This document shows, piece after piece, positions 18,337 to 27,888 of a DNA stretch of 64,000 nt. The notes under the pieces are model-generated. The model was not told where the DNA came from. It was given only the letters and a program-made list of their open reading frames with translations, and searched no databases. Position 1 is the stretch's first letter. Each line of letters starts with the position of its first letter. Position numbers and translations under genes: made by a program. This DNA comes from Marinigracilibium pacificum (GTDB taxonomy: Bacteria > Bacteroidota > Bacteroidia > Cytophagales > Cyclobacteriaceae), in the NCBI RefSeq assembly GCF_012926615.1, contig NZ_JABBNU010000015.1:56804-120803 (forward strand), given 5' to 3'.

Positions 18337-19096
18337 GATCTTTTGTAAGTTTTATAAAGTCTTCTACCGATAACTGTTCAGCCCTTTTATTCAGGAACTC
18401 ATGATCATTCATTGATTCAGGCAAATTTAATGGTTTAAGTGAGTTCCTCAAGGTCTTTCTTCTGTTTTGAAAGCCTTGCTTAACAACTTTAAAATATAAA
18501 CCTTCATCACAACCTAGCTCATTTCGTTCATTTCGTTCTAGCCTGATAACTGCAGAACGCACTTTAGGAGGTGGGATAAACACTCCTGGCTCAACAGTAA
18601 ATAAGTATTCAAGCTTGTAAAAAGTCTGTAATAAAACACTTAATATACCATATTGTTTATTTCCGGGAGGAGAAACCAATCGATCAGCAACCTCCTTTTG
18701 AATCATCCCCACTACTTCAGGTATGTTATTTCTATATTCCAACACCCTAAAGAATATCTGAGATGAAATATTATAAGGAAAATTACCAATCACACCAAAA
18801 GGCTCCTTAAAAATAGAAAGATCTTCCCTCAAGAAGTCAGCAAGCAAAACCTGATCTTTTCTATCAGGATATTTTTCATGTAGAAAAGCAATTGATTCTT
18901 TATCGACATCAAAACACCAAACATCAAATTCATTTTTCTCAAATAAGAACTGTGTGAGCACACCGGTTCCTGGTCCGATTTCAAGCAATTTTGAATATCC
19001 GGTTGTTACCTTCAAAGAGTCTGCTATCTTTCTGGCAATATTCAGGTCTTTTAGAAAATGTTGACCAAGGTGTTTTTTAGGCTTTACTTTTTGCAA
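18305..19096 (-). CDS. ksgA: 16S rRNA (adenine1518/1519-N6) dimethyltransferase
   Basis: A 263-residue SAM-dependent methyltransferase that dimethylates two adjacent adenines in helix 45 of 16S rRNA. Motifs: KPKKHLGQHFLKD at the N-terminus, LEIGPGTGVLTQFL (SAM binding), IGNFPYNISSQIFF (the NxPY catalytic motif) and QKEVADRLVSPPGNKQYG. The C-terminal RNA-binding domain is present. It heads the minus-strand transcript ksgA-mgtE-dehydrogenase-pentapeptide and is divergent from pdxA, a gene often found next to ksgA in bacteria. Confidence 0.96.
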   Translation of the reverse strand: MQKVKPKKHLGQHFLKDLNIARKIADSLKVTTGYSKLLEIGPGTGVLTQFLFEKNEFDVWCFDVDKESIAFLHEKYPDRKDQVLLADFLREDLSIFKEPFGVIGNFPYNISSQIFFRVLEYRNNIPEVVGMIQKEVADRLVSPPGNKQYGILSVLLQTFYKLEYLFTVEPGVFIPPPKVRSAVIRLERNERNELGCDEGLYFKVVKQGFQNRRKTLRNSLKPLNLPESMNDHEFLNKRAEQLSVEDFIKLTKDLEQHRRENTV

Positions 19097-19196
19097 GATA
19101 TCTGATGTTAATTTGATTAATATTAACCTATATTATAGATTTCCCTTAAATTAGCATCTGATTTACCACAAATTCAAAGAAAAACACTCTTTTACA

Positions 19197-20261
19197 ATGG
19201 AAAATGGAAGTAAGGATGATTTACCAGTAATTGGAATAACAATAGGTGATCTGAATGGAATTGGCACTGAGGTGATCATTAAATCTCTCATCGACAATAG
19301 AATAACTAAACAATTCACTCCTGTTATCTATGGTTCGACCAAGACACTTTCATTTTACCGAAAAGCATTGAAGGTTGATAATTTCAATTACATTCATGTG
19401 AAAAATGAAAAAGAGTTTATCCCGAAAAAGATAAATGTTTTAAATGTCTGGGACCATCCTGTTGATATAACTATGGGAAAATCAACTCCTGAGGGTGGTG
19501 AGTACGCATTTAAGGCTCTTGAAAAAGCAGTTAGCGATGCTAAGGAAGGACATATTGATGCAATTGTTACAGCACCAATTAATAAGCATAACATTCAACA
19601 AGAAGATTTTAACTTCCCGGGTCATACAGAATACCTTGCTGATCGATGTAGTGTTAAAAATGAACTTATGTTTCTGGTTAGTGATGAATTGCGTGTTGCA
19701 GTGATGACCGGGCACATTCCACTAAAAGATGTTTCTTCAAAACTTTCTAAGGAAAGCATAATAAAGAAGCTTGAAGTAATGATTAACAGTCTGAAACACG
19801 ATTTTGGCATTAAAAAACCGAGAATTGCAGTTTTAGGACTGAATCCACATGCTGGTGAGATGGGATTATTAGGTGATGAGGAAGAAAAAATCATTAATCC
19901 TGCCGTTATAGAACTTAAAAACAAGGGTAATCTGGTATTTGGACCATTTGCTGCCGATGGATTTTTCGGCACTGCCAGTTTCAAGAAATTTGATGCGGTA
20001 TTAGCGATGTATCATGACCAGGGGCTAATCCCATTCAAGTCAATTGCATTTGATACAGGCGTTAACTTCACAGCGGGGCTTCCAATAGTCAGAACATCAC
20101 CAGATCACGGTACAGCTTACGATATAGCTGGTAAAGATGAGGCAAATCCATCATCAATGATTCAGGCGATTTTTGCAGCTATAGACATAGTAAAAAACCG
20201 AAAAGAGTATAAAACTTTCGAGGCTGCTCCACTAAATGAAGAAAATGATTTAAAAGAATAG
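19197..20261 (+). CDS. pdxA: 4-hydroxythreonine-4-phosphate dehydrogenase
   Basis: A 354-residue PdxA, which oxidises 4-phosphohydroxy-L-threonine in the DXP-dependent vitamin B6 pathway. Motifs: VTAPINKH, FPGHTEYLADRC (metal His), LGLNPHAGEMGLLGDEE (metal His), YHDQGLIPFK (metal His) and PIVRTSPDHGTAYDIAGK. The homodimeric enzyme needs NAD and a divalent metal. It is divergent from ksgA and upstream of the yceD-rpmF genes by 70 bp. The length is slightly greater than E. coli PdxA (329). Confidence 0.95.
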   Translation: MENGSKDDLPVIGITIGDLNGIGTEVIIKSLIDNRITKQFTPVIYGSTKTLSFYRKALKVDNFNYIHVKNEKEFIPKKINVLNVWDHPVDITMGKSTPEGGEYAFKALEKAVSDAKEGHIDAIVTAPINKHNIQQEDFNFPGHTEYLADRCSVKNELMFLVSDELRVAVMTGHIPLKDVSSKLSKESIIKKLEVMINSLKHDFGIKKPRIAVLGLNPHAGEMGLLGDEEEKIINPAVIELKNKGNLVFGPFAADGFFGTASFKKFDAVLAMYHDQGLIPFKSIAFDTGVNFTAGLPIVRTSPDHGTAYDIAGKDEANPSSMIQAIFAAIDIVKNRKEYKTFEAAPLNEENDLKE

Positions 20262-20303
20262 CGTCTTTTACCAAAAAATATTCGCCAAATAAATAATTAT
20301 TAC

Positions 20304-20311
20304 TAAATTTG
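20304..20311 (+). promoter_or_regulatory. Bacteroidota-type -7 promoter box upstream of yceD-rpmF
   Basis: TAAATTTG matches the TAnnTTTG -7 consensus of Bacteroidota primary sigma factor promoters. A weak TTCG at 20281-20284 lies 19 bp upstream, at the -33 position. It is 20 bp before the GTG start at 20332, giving a very short leader. Confidence 0.5.
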
Positions 20312-20331
20312 CGACCTTAATTAAGCAGGTA

Positions 20332-20862
20332 GTGTCTAGAAAAGCAGATTATACCGTTAATATTCAACGACTTATACCTGGTGATCAAGAGTTTGATTAC
20401 CGGTTAGGAAAGGAGTTTTTAGAAGAAAACGGTTACGACGAGGCAGAAAATGCAGACATCAATGTTAAAATCACTGTAGACAAAAGTGAAACAATGGTGA
20501 ATGCAAAACTTGAAATTCAAGGCATAATTGGTTTAGTTTGCGATCGATCTCTTGATGAATTCGATCACCATTTAGAAATGACCGAACGGGTTATTTTTAA
20601 GTTTGGCGACCATAATGAAGAATTGGACGACAGCTTATTTTTAATTGAACGTGACACGGAAAAAATTGACTTTGGCCCGTTAATGTTTGAAATAATAAGA
20701 GTTTCAATTCCAATGAAAAAGCTTCATCCACGTTTTGAAGATGATGATGACGATGAAGAAAATTGGTATACCTTTGGTGATGATGGAGATGATGATGAAC
20801 CGGATAACGGTCAGGATATCGATCCTAGATGGGAAAAATTAAAAGGATTAAAAAATAAATAA
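20332..20862 (+). CDS. DUF177 / YceD family protein
   Basis: A 176-residue YceD-like protein that begins with GTG. The family (DUF177) has conserved Cys residues in other phyla; here a single Cys remains in GIIGLVCDRSLDEF, the position of the family core. The C-terminus is strongly acidic (DDDDDEENW, DDGDDDEPDNG). YceD is almost always encoded just before rpmF, as here (31 bp), and plant and bacterial members are linked to 23S rRNA accumulation or processing. The role here is inferred from that conserved pairing. Confidence 0.88.
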   Translation: MSRKADYTVNIQRLIPGDQEFDYRLGKEFLEENGYDEAENADINVKITVDKSETMVNAKLEIQGIIGLVCDRSLDEFDHHLEMTERVIFKFGDHNEELDDSLFLIERDTEKIDFGPLMFEIIRVSIPMKKLHPRFEDDDDDEENWYTFGDDGDDDEPDNGQDIDPRWEKLKGLKNK

Positions 20863-20893
20863 ATAAGAAGTAAAGCTTTAAAAATAGATTAAG

Positions 20894-21085
20894 ATGGCAC
20901 ATCCTAAGAGAAAAACGTCAAAAACAAGAAGAGACAAGAGAAGAACTCATTATAAAGCTACTCCTAAGACTCTAGTAGAGTGCAAAGTTACTGGTGAACA
21001 TCACATGCCTCACAGAGCTTACTGGCACGAAGGAAAATTGTACTACAAGGGTAAAGTAGTATTAGAGAAAGAAGTTTTAGCTTAA
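20894..21085 (+). CDS. rpmF: 50S ribosomal protein L32
   Basis: A 63-residue L32 with the conserved basic N-terminus [20 protein letters not shown]. The usual four-Cys zinc ribbon is not present: only one Cys remains ([10 protein letters not shown]), so this is the zinc-free type commonly seen in Bacteroidota. It follows yceD, and a terminator at 21108-21141 separates it from fabH. Confidence 0.95.
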   Translation: MAHPKRKTSKTRRDKRRTHYKATPKTLVECKVTGEHHMPHRAYWHEGKLYYKGKVVLEKEVLA

Positions 21086-21107
21086 TATTTCAGAAGAAAA
21101 AGGCGCG

Positions 21108-21141
21108 ACCTCGCTTAATTAATTTTAAGTGAGGTTTTTTT
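21108..21141 (+). terminator. Rho-independent terminator after rpmF
   Basis: Arms ACCTCGCTTAA (21108-21118) and TTAAGTGAGGT (21125-21135), one G-U pair, with a short loop and a following run of T. It lies 23 bp after the rpmF stop. Confidence 0.85.
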
Positions 21142-21157
21142 ATATTAAATGCAGTCT

Positions 21158-21165
21158 TAAATTTG
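21158..21165 (+). promoter_or_regulatory. Bacteroidota-type -7 promoter box upstream of fabH
   Basis: TAAATTTG fits the TAnnTTTG consensus and lies between the rpmF terminator and the fabH start at 21221. The -33 region is only a run of T, so the call rests on the -7 box and its position. Confidence 0.5.
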
Positions 21166-21220
21166 TCGGCAGGCAATTGGATTTTAAACGCCGACTTTAA
21201 CGGCTATAACAATTAATACA

Positions 21221-22222
21221 ATGACAAAAGTAAGAGCAGCAATAACAGGTGTACAGGGATGGGTTCCTGACTATGTTCTTGACAATAAGGAACTGGAAAC
21301 TCTGGTAGATACCACAGACGATTGGATAACCTCTCGAACGGGTATCAAGGAGAGAAGAATTTTGAAGGGAGAAGATCAGGGTACATCGGTTATAGGTATA
21401 AACGCTGTTAAGGGGCTTCTTGAAAAAACCGGGACTGCACCAGAAGAGATCGACATGATCTTGTGTGCAACAACAACTCCTGACATGCTTTTCCCGGCAA
21501 CAGCAAACATTATCGCTAATGGCGTTGGTGCTGTAAATGCATTTGGATATGATATTCAGGCAGCTTGTTCGGGTTTCCTAAATGCTTTGGTAACAGGAAG
21601 CCAGTTCATTGAAACCGGAAAAGCTAAAAAAGTTATCGTTGTCGGTGCAGATAAGATGTCATCGATAATAGACTATTCTGACAGGACTACTTGTATAATA
21701 TTTGGTGATGGTGGTGGAGCTATCATGCTAGAACCAACTGAAGATGGTCTTGGAATTCAAGATAGCATATTAAGAGTAGATGGTTCGGGAGAACAATATC
21801 TACATATGAAAGCAGGAGGAAGCCGAAGACCAGCATCTGAAGCTACACTTGCAGCCGGAGAGCACTTCGTATACCAGGAAGGATCTGCAGTATTTAAATT
21901 TGCAGTTACCAATATGGCTGATGTTGCTGCCGAAATAATGGAAAGAAACAATCTAACAAGTGATGATGTTAAGTGGCTGGTTCCTCACCAGGCAAACAAA
22001 AGAATCATCGATGCCACTGCTAATCGTATGGGTGTTGGTGAAGACAAGGTTATGCTTAACATTATGAGATATGGAAATACCACAAGTGGAACAATCCCGT
22101 TATGTCTTTGGGATTATGAAAACCAGATAAAAAAAGGTGACAACCTTATATTAGCTGCTTTTGGTGGTGGATTTACTTGGGGATCTGTCTATATTAAATG
22201 GGCATACGATCCAAAAAAATAA
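21221..22222 (+). CDS. fabH: Beta-ketoacyl-ACP synthase III
   Basis: A 333-residue FabH, which condenses an acyl-CoA primer with malonyl-ACP to start fatty acid synthesis. The catalytic Cys is in [11 protein letters not shown], the His in [14 protein letters not shown] and the Asn in [11 protein letters not shown]. Length and dimeric thiolase fold fit the family. It is followed by efp, accB and accC in the same direction, a fatty-acid initiation group typical of the phylum; plsX, often between rpmF and fabH elsewhere, is missing here. Confidence 0.95.
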   Translation: MTKVRAAITGVQGWVPDYVLDNKELETLVDTTDDWITSRTGIKERRILKGEDQGTSVIGINAVKGLLEKTGTAPEEIDMILCATTTPDMLFPATANIIANGVGAVNAFGYDIQAACSGFLNALVTGSQFIETGKAKKVIVVGADKMSSIIDYSDRTTCIIFGDGGGAIMLEPTEDGLGIQDSILRVDGSGEQYLHMKAGGSRRPASEATLAAGEHFVYQEGSAVFKFAVTNMADVAAEIMERNNLTSDDVKWLVPHQANKRIIDATANRMGVGEDKVMLNIMRYGNTTSGTIPLCLWDYENQIKKGDNLILAAFGGGFTWGSVYIKWAYDPKK

Positions 22223-22265
22223 TCAATCAAATTTAAGATTAAATTCGTAAATTAGACTTTAAGAT

Positions 22266-22829
22266 ATGGCAACAACTGCGGATTTTAGAAATGGATTATG
22301 TATAGAATATAACAATGGATTATATACTATCGTTGAATTTCAGCATGTAAAGCCCGGAAAAGGTGCTGCATTCGTCAGAACAAAGCTAAAAAACATCGAA
22401 ACTGGAAAAGTAATTGAAAACACCTTTAACTCGGGGGTGAAAGTTACTACTGCCAGAATTGAGAGACGCCCTCATCAGTTCCTATATCAGGACGATATGG
22501 GTTTCCATTTTATGGACAACAACACATTTGAGCAGGTGCTTCTTCCTGAATCATTAGTCGAAAATGCAGATTTAATGAAAGAAGGTCAGGAAGCTGAAAT
22601 TATATTCCATGCTGAAACTGAAAAAGCATTAACGATGGAATTACCTCCGTTCATTGAAGCTGTTGTAACTTATACCGAGCCGGGTATCAAAGGTGATACA
22701 GCTACAAATGCAACAAAACCTGCTGAATTAGAATCTGGAGCAACCATTCAGGTTCCCCTATTTATTAACCAGGATGAAAAAATTAAAGTAGACACCAGAA
22801 CCCGTTCTTATGTTGAACGCGTAAAATAA
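22266..22829 (+). CDS. efp: Elongation factor P
   Basis: A 187-residue EF-P with an N-terminal KOW-like domain and two OB folds. The loop VKPGKGAAFVRTKLKN has the Lys at the position that is modified in many bacteria and reaches the peptidyl-transfer centre to relieve stalling at polyproline. The C-terminal part ends with VDTRTRSYVERVK, the family signature. No epmA/epmB modification gene is in the window. It lies 43 bp after fabH and 5 bp before accB. Confidence 0.96.
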   Translation: MATTADFRNGLCIEYNNGLYTIVEFQHVKPGKGAAFVRTKLKNIETGKVIENTFNSGVKVTTARIERRPHQFLYQDDMGFHFMDNNTFEQVLLPESLVENADLMKEGQEAEIIFHAETEKALTMELPPFIEAVVTYTEPGIKGDTATNATKPAELESGATIQVPLFINQDEKIKVDTRTRSYVERVK

Positions 22830-22834
22830 CAACC

Positions 22835-23347
22835 ATGAAAGCAAAAGAAATCCAAGATTTAATCGATTTTATTTCAGAAAGCGGTCTGGAAGAAGTAAAC
22901 ATTGAAACTGATCAGATAAAGCTTAAAATTAAAAGATCAGCAGGCATGAACGAAAAAGTTCTAGAGATGCTAAAAAATATGCCTTCTGCTCCAGCTGCTC
23001 CGTCAGCACCAGCTCAGGTCGCAGCTCCGGCTCCTGTTCAGCAGGCTCCGGCACAACCAGCTGCAGCACAACCGGCTGCTCCTGCTGCGTCAGGTAGTGA
23101 AGGTAATTATGTAACCATTAAATCTCCGATGATCGGTACTTTCTATCGCTCTGCTAATCCAGAGTCAGATCCATTTGTTCAGGTTGGTGATGAAATCAAA
23201 CCAGGACAAACTGTTTGCATCGTAGAAGCAATGAAGTTATTCAACGAAATTGAATCAGAGATCAAAGGAACAGTCGTTAAGATCTTAGTTGACGATGCTT
23301 CTCCTGTAGAATATGACCAGCCGTTATTCCTGGTTGACCCTTCTTAA
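22835..23347 (+). CDS. accB: Biotin carboxyl carrier protein of acetyl-CoA carboxylase
   Basis: A 170-residue BCCP. An N-terminal helical segment (residues 1-50) is followed by a flexible Ala/Pro/Gln-rich linker (about 51-88) and the C-terminal biotinyl domain with the biotin Lys in IVEAMKLFNEIE. It carries carboxybiotin between AccC and the carboxyltransferase in the first step of fatty acid synthesis. accC follows after 27 bp. Confidence 0.96.
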   Translation: MKAKEIQDLIDFISESGLEEVNIETDQIKLKIKRSAGMNEKVLEMLKNMPSAPAAPSAPAQVAAPAPVQQAPAQPAAAQPAAPAASGSEGNYVTIKSPMIGTFYRSANPESDPFVQVGDEIKPGQTVCIVEAMKLFNEIESEIKGTVVKILVDDASPVEYDQPLFLVDPS

Positions 23348-23374
23348 TAGATGTCTGATTAAAATATAAACGTT

Positions 23375-24718
23375 GTGTTTAAAAAAATATTAATCGCCAA
23401 CAGGGGGGAGATCGCACTTAGGGTTATCCGTACCTGTAAGGAAATGGGGATAAGAACTGTCGCAGTTTATAGTACTGCTGACAAGGAAAGTTTGCATGTT
23501 AAGTTTGCTGATGAGGCTGTTTGTATCGGACCTCCTCCAAGTAAAGACTCTTACCTGAGCATACCTCAAATTATCTCTGCGGCTGAAATCACTAATGCTG
23601 ATGCTATTCACCCGGGATATGGTTTCCTTTCTGAAAACGCTGAGTTTTCAAAGGTATGTCAGGAATACAACATTAAGTTTATCGGTGCATCGCCTGAAAA
23701 CATTGATAAAATGGGTGACAAGGCTACGGCTAAAGCAACCATGAAAGATGCTGGTGTACCAACTATCCCTGGTTCTGAAGGACTATTAGAGTCTGCTGAC
23801 CAAGGAAAGAAACTTGCTAAAAAAATAAAATACCCTGTAATCATAAAAGCTACTGCCGGTGGTGGTGGTCGTGGAATGAGAATCATCAAAAGTGAAGCTG
23901 ACTTCGATAAAGCATGGTCAAGTGCTAAACAAGAAGCTGAAGCTGCTTTTGGTAACGGTGGACTTTATCTTGAAAAATTCATTGAAGAACCTCGCCACGT
24001 AGAAATCCAGGTTATGGGTGATCAGTATGGTAGGGCGTGTCACTTATCTGAAAGAGATTGTTCAATCCAGCGTCGTCACCAGAAATTGGTAGAAGAGACG
24101 CCTTCACCAATCCTTGACAAAAAACTTCGCGATAAAATGGGTAAAGCAGCGGTAAAAGCAGCTGAAGCCATCAAATACGAAGGTGCAGGTACAGTTGAAT
24201 TCCTGGTTGACAAGCATGGAGACTTCTACTTTATGGAAATGAATACTCGTATTCAGGTAGAACATCCTATTACTGAGGAAGTAACTGACTTTGACTTGAT
24301 AAAAGAACAGATCAAAGTTGCGGCAGGAGAAAAAATTTCCGGGAAAAATTACTATCCGAATTTATTTTCAATGGAATGTCGTATCAATGCTGAAGACCCG
24401 GCGAAAGATTTCCGTCCTTCTCCAGGTAAAATCACACACCTTCATGTTCCTGGCGGACATGGTGTTCGTGTTGATACCCACGTTTATGCTGGCTATAGCA
24501 TCCCTCCTAATTACGACTCAATGATCGCTAAACTTATAGTTAGTGCTCAAACCAGAGAGGAATGTTTAGTGAGAATGAAACGTGCGTTACAAGAATTTGT
24601 AATCGAAGGTGTTAAAACAACAATCCCTTTCCATATTAAACTGATGGATGATCCTGAATTTAAAAAAGGACAATTCACTACAGCATTTATGGATACATTT
24701 GATTGTTCAGATCTTTAA
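23375..24718 (+). CDS. accC: Acetyl-CoA carboxylase, biotin carboxylase subunit
   Basis: A 447-residue ATP-grasp enzyme that carboxylates the biotin on AccB. Motifs: [20 protein letters not shown], the Gly-rich ATP loop in [27 protein letters not shown], and [19 protein letters not shown] with catalytic Arg/Glu residues. It starts with GTG at 23375, which gives the canonical N-terminus. A hairpin terminator follows directly at 24728-24761. Confidence 0.97.
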   Translation: MFKKILIANRGEIALRVIRTCKEMGIRTVAVYSTADKESLHVKFADEAVCIGPPPSKDSYLSIPQIISAAEITNADAIHPGYGFLSENAEFSKVCQEYNIKFIGASPENIDKMGDKATAKATMKDAGVPTIPGSEGLLESADQGKKLAKKIKYPVIIKATAGGGGRGMRIIKSEADFDKAWSSAKQEAEAAFGNGGLYLEKFIEEPRHVEIQVMGDQYGRACHLSERDCSIQRRHQKLVEETPSPILDKKLRDKMGKAAVKAAEAIKYEGAGTVEFLVDKHGDFYFMEMNTRIQVEHPITEEVTDFDLIKEQIKVAAGEKISGKNYYPNLFSMECRINAEDPAKDFRPSPGKITHLHVPGGHGVRVDTHVYAGYSIPPNYDSMIAKLIVSAQTREECLVRMKRALQEFVIEGVKTTIPFHIKLMDDPEFKKGQFTTAFMDTFDCSDL

Positions 24719-24727
24719 TAAAAATCA

Positions 24728-24761
24728 CCCCTGACAGACTAAGCTTTGTCAGGGTTTTTTT
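24728..24761 (+). terminator. Rho-independent terminator after accC
   Basis: CCCTGACA and TGTCAGGG close an 8-9 nt loop, followed by seven T. The T-run directly abuts the ATG of the next gene at 24762. Confidence 0.9.
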
Positions 24762-25427
24762 ATGCCTAAATATTTAACAAATATATTCTTATTTTTTCTT
24801 TCAACTGTTTTAATCAATGCACAGGATTCAGTTCCATCGATTAATAAAACAGACAAGGAAAGATTATTCGTGATAACTGCGGGCCCGATAGCCTATCGTG
24901 GAGATCTATCTAACTCTTACAAAAACTTCAGATTTAACTTCAATGCTTCATACCATATAATTTCTGAAAAGGCTCTTCACCTATCTTTCAACATGGTTGC
25001 TGCAAGCATTTCCGGAGGAAAAACAACTATTTCTTCAAACACAGAGGACACAAATACTTATTTCAAGTCCTCTATTATCGGAATTTACCCTGAAATAAAT
25101 TGGTGGTTTATCAATAATCAGAAATGGAAAGGTGGAATTAGTGGAGGCATAGGTGTACTAAGATTTAACCCAATAGATCAAGATGGTAACAACCTTCAAG
25201 ATCAACCATTAACCAGAAATCAGGATGAGAGCTATGGAAATATAACAGCTATATTCCCACTAAACTTCACCCTTCAATACTTTCCCTTTGAAACTATTGG
25301 AATATCTGCCAGTACAGGATTTTTAAATCCTGCAACTGATTACATTGATAATATTAAAGACAGGGGTACACAAAAAATCTCTGATAACATTTTATATATC
25401 AGGGCTGGAATTGTAATCAGTAAATAG
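24762..25427 (+). CDS. Outer-membrane beta-barrel-like protein of unknown function
   Basis: A 221-residue protein with a signal peptide (residues 1-20, FFLSTVLINAQ) and then alternating hydrophobic/polar strands with aromatic residues typical of small outer-membrane barrels (for example FRFNFNASYHI, IIGIYPEINWWF, LYIRAGIVISK). No named family is certain. The start codon lies directly after the T-run of the accC terminator, so it either has a promoter inside accC or is expressed from read-through. It converges with the DUF3109 gene with one base between stops. Confidence 0.75.
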   Translation: MPKYLTNIFLFFLSTVLINAQDSVPSINKTDKERLFVITAGPIAYRGDLSNSYKNFRFNFNASYHIISEKALHLSFNMVAASISGGKTTISSNTEDTNTYFKSSIIGIYPEINWWFINNQKWKGGISGGIGVLRFNPIDQDGNNLQDQPLTRNQDESYGNITAIFPLNFTLQYFPFETIGISASTGFLNPATDYIDNIKDRGTQKISDNILYIRAGIVISK

Positions 25428-25428
25428 A

Positions 25429-26004
25429 TTATTCTAATTCTTCCTCCTCCTCTATCAGCCTTACTAATTCATTATACCAGTCTTCACCGTACTTACGAAT
25501 CAATGGTTCTTTAAGAAATTTATAGACTGGCACATGAAGTTCTTTACCAAATGAACATGCCGGCGAACAAATATCCCACCTGTCATAATTCAATGCTTCA
25601 AATCCCTGAAATTTACTAAGTCGAATAGGATACAAATGACAAGATATCGGTTTTTTGTAATTAATTTTCCCATCCAGGTAAGCCTGCTCAATCCCACACT
25701 TCAATATACCTTTCTCATCATAAAAGCCATAGGCACATTCTTTACCATCGATGGTTGGAGTAGAGTAGTCACCTTCAAAATCAACCACATATGGGCCCTG
25801 GGCTTCAATTTCCCTTCTCCCCTCTTCAGAAAGATATGGTAAAACATGCTCACGGATTTCCTCCATGGTATCAAGTTCGTCAAATTCAAGAGGAGCTCCG
25901 AGATCTCCTTCTACACAACATGCTCCCTTACATTTTTCGAGATTACATACGAAAAACTGTTCCTTTATATCGTCAGAAACCAACTTGTTTTTTACTATTA
26001 GCAT
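25429..26004 (-). CDS. DUF3109 family cysteine-rich protein
   Basis: A 191-residue protein matching DUF3109, a family common in Bacteroidota. It has a Cys-rich metal-binding pattern: [11 protein letters not shown] near residues 19-30, then [17 protein letters not shown] and [10 protein letters not shown], with ICSPACSFG later; this recalls the YkgJ-type iron/zinc-binding module. The C-terminus ends in a Glu run. Function is unknown; a metal-cluster role is inferred from the Cys pattern. It converges with the barrel protein gene. Confidence 0.87.
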   Translation of the reverse strand: MLIVKNKLVSDDIKEQFFVCNLEKCKGACCVEGDLGAPLEFDELDTMEEIREHVLPYLSEEGRREIEAQGPYVVDFEGDYSTPTIDGKECAYGFYDEKGILKCGIEQAYLDGKINYKKPISCHLYPIRLSKFQGFEALNYDRWDICSPACSFGKELHVPVYKFLKEPLIRKYGEDWYNELVRLIEEEEELE

Positions 26005-26350
26005 ACCACTCCTGGATTAGATAAAGCGTAAATTTACCTAAATAATATTGGATGGAGTATTAATGATGATGGGAAATAATTTGATCATGAATCATTTGAT
26101 AAAATTTCAACAGAAAAATGAAAATAATTATTTAAAAAACTTATAATTCAAATCACTTGTAGGGGCGTAGCATGCAATGATTTGAAAATGTTGCATTTTC
26201 TAACACCGATGTTTCAAATTATAGCGCAGCCCATCAGAAATTAATATAAAGAGGGATATGAAATTACTTTTTTCCATAATTCCTATGAAAATGCGGAATA
26301 ACATCATAAGCTTTACATGATCATTAAAATTTCAAGGCATGATGGATATT
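26005..26350. other. Intergenic region, no gene supported
   Basis: AT-rich and without a credible open frame. At 26161-26245 there is a GC-richer stretch with short inverted words (GCATGCAATG...TTGCATTTTC) resembling decayed interspersed sequence. It leads into the palindromic array that begins at 26351. Confidence 0.5.
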
Positions 26351-27724
26351 GAGATTTCTCACCCTACCATTTTCTTCAATCACCAAAATCCATCTAGGAA
26401 CATCAAATTAATAGTTATCATTATGGGTTCGAAATGACGGCAATATTTGTCAATTATTGGGAAATGCACATTAAAAAATAATGTCCATCAAGTCGTCATT
26501 TCGACTGTAATGGAGAAATCTCATATTCCGAGTCGAACTTTATCTTACCTAAATAAAACACAAAAATTCAGAAATTGTAAGAACCAAAGTATAAGATAAG
26601 CTTCGCTTCATCATTGAAATTTTAAAATATGATGAACAAGAGATTTCTCACCCAACCATTTTCTTCAATCACTAAAATCCATCTAGGAACATTAAATTAA
26701 TAGTTAGCATTATGGGTTCGAAATGACGGAAACATTTGTCAATTATTAGAAAATGAACATTAAAAAATAATGTCCATCAAGTCGTCATTTCGACTGTAAA
26801 GGAGAAATCTCATGTTCCGAGTCGAACTTTATCTTACCTAAATAAAACACAAAAATTCAGAAATTGTAAGAACCAAAGAATAGTATAAGCTTTTCTTCGT
26901 CATTGAAATCTCATATTCACCAATATATATTAACACTCTATTAAATTCATGTCTTTTCTTTTGTATCTCAATTGCAAAGGATAATATTGTTTTTCAACCA
27001 CAACCAACCTACTATGGAAAGAGGAGGTTACGTTTACATCCTTACAAATAAATATAACACAGTATTATACATAGGAGTAACATCAGATATTTATAGTCGG
27101 ATTTATGAACATAAAAATAGTTCAAATTCAGGAAGCTTTTCCAAAAGATATAAGTTACAAAAGGTTATTTATTATGAATATCATCCTTCAATTGAAGAGG
27201 CAATTGAAAGAGAAAAAGTGCTCAAAAAGTGGAGAAGAGAAAAGAAATCAAATTTGATAAATAGGTTTAACCCGAAATGGCAGGATTTATGGATCAAGAT
27301 AAAAGATGATTATGCTTAATGTTCTATGAATATTTTAAATATAAATAAATGTGGATTCTGAGATTTCTCAACCATCCATTTTCTTCAATCACTAAAATCC
27401 ATCTAGGAACATCAAATTAATAGTTAGCATTATGGGTTCGAAATGACGGCAATATTTGTCAATTATTAGAAAATACACATTAAAAAATATTGCACATCGA
27501 GCCTTCCTTTCGACTGTAAAGGAGAAATCTCATATTCCGAGTCGAACTTTATCTTACCTAAATAAAACACAAAAATTCAGAAATTGTAAGAACTAAAGAA
27601 TAGGATAAGCTTTGCTTCGTCATTGAAATTATAAAATATAATGAACATGAGATTTCTCACCCAAACATTTTCTTCTATCACTCAAATTTTCTTAATGATA
27701 AACTCACAAGGTTGGAAATGACGT
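26351..27724. repeat. Array of 289-bp units built on a 172-bp palindromic element, with a GIY-YIG gene inside
   Basis: Three full elements run 26351-26522, 26640-26811 and 27360-27531, and a truncated fourth starts at 27649. Each begins GAGATTTCTC and ends GAGAAATCTC, and inside carries the second inverted pair TTCGAAATGACG / CGTCATTTCGA. The elements are joined by a conserved spacer of about 117 bp (CCGAGTCGAACTTTATC...), giving a 289-bp period for copies 1-2 and 3-4. The GIY-YIG gene at 27014-27319 lies between copies 2 and 3. A half element occurs far away at 13863-13891, so the family is dispersed. Confidence 0.85.
27014..27319 (+). CDS. GIY-YIG nuclease domain protein
   Basis: A 101-residue single-domain GIY-YIG protein. 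The signature is YVYILTNKYNTVLYIGVTSD (GIY appears as VYI and YIG as YIG), followed by the catalytic Arg in SRIYEHKN and a Glu in AIEREKVLKKWRREKK; it resembles the UPF0213/YhbQ-like group. GIY-YIG domains cut one DNA strand using a Tyr, Arg and Glu. An in-frame TTG at 26972 gives a longer form, but the ATG at 27014 matches family starts. It lies between palindromic repeat units; whether it acts on them is a hypothesis. Confidence 0.88.
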   Translation: MERGGYVYILTNKYNTVLYIGVTSDIYSRIYEHKNSSNSGSFSKRYKLQKVIYYEYHPSIEEAIEREKVLKKWRREKKSNLINRFNPKWQDLWIKIKDDYA

Positions 27725-27873
27725 CACCATTAATCATTATAAAACATAGCAATATTATAGCAGTCATTTAACAATATTTAAAGTGAAACAAAATTTATTA
27801 TGCATTCTGAATATTTTTTTAACATCCTGAGACATTAAGGTCTTAACGAACTTTCTCTCCGCCATTTTTTTTA
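27725..27873. other. Intergenic region before uvrD
   Basis: AT-rich spacer after the truncated repeat copy, with no gene. With the repeat remnants it makes up the gene-free stretch 27320-27888; the only likely signal is the promoter box at 27874. Confidence 0.4.
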
Positions 27874-27881
27874 TAAATTTG
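27874..27881 (+). promoter_or_regulatory. Bacteroidota-type -7 promoter box immediately upstream of uvrD
   Basis: TAAATTTG matches TAnnTTTG; TTTC at 27852-27855 lies 18 bp upstream in the -33 position. The ATG at 27889 follows the box by only 7 bp, so the message would be leaderless or nearly so. Confidence 0.5.
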
Positions 27882-27888
27882 TAGACTG

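Noticed and set aside
26351..27724. Insertion sequence with the GIY-YIG gene as transposase
   Set aside because: No terminal repeats bound the gene as a unit, no target-site duplication is seen and GIY-YIG is not a transposase family; the palindromes repeat on both sides as an array instead.
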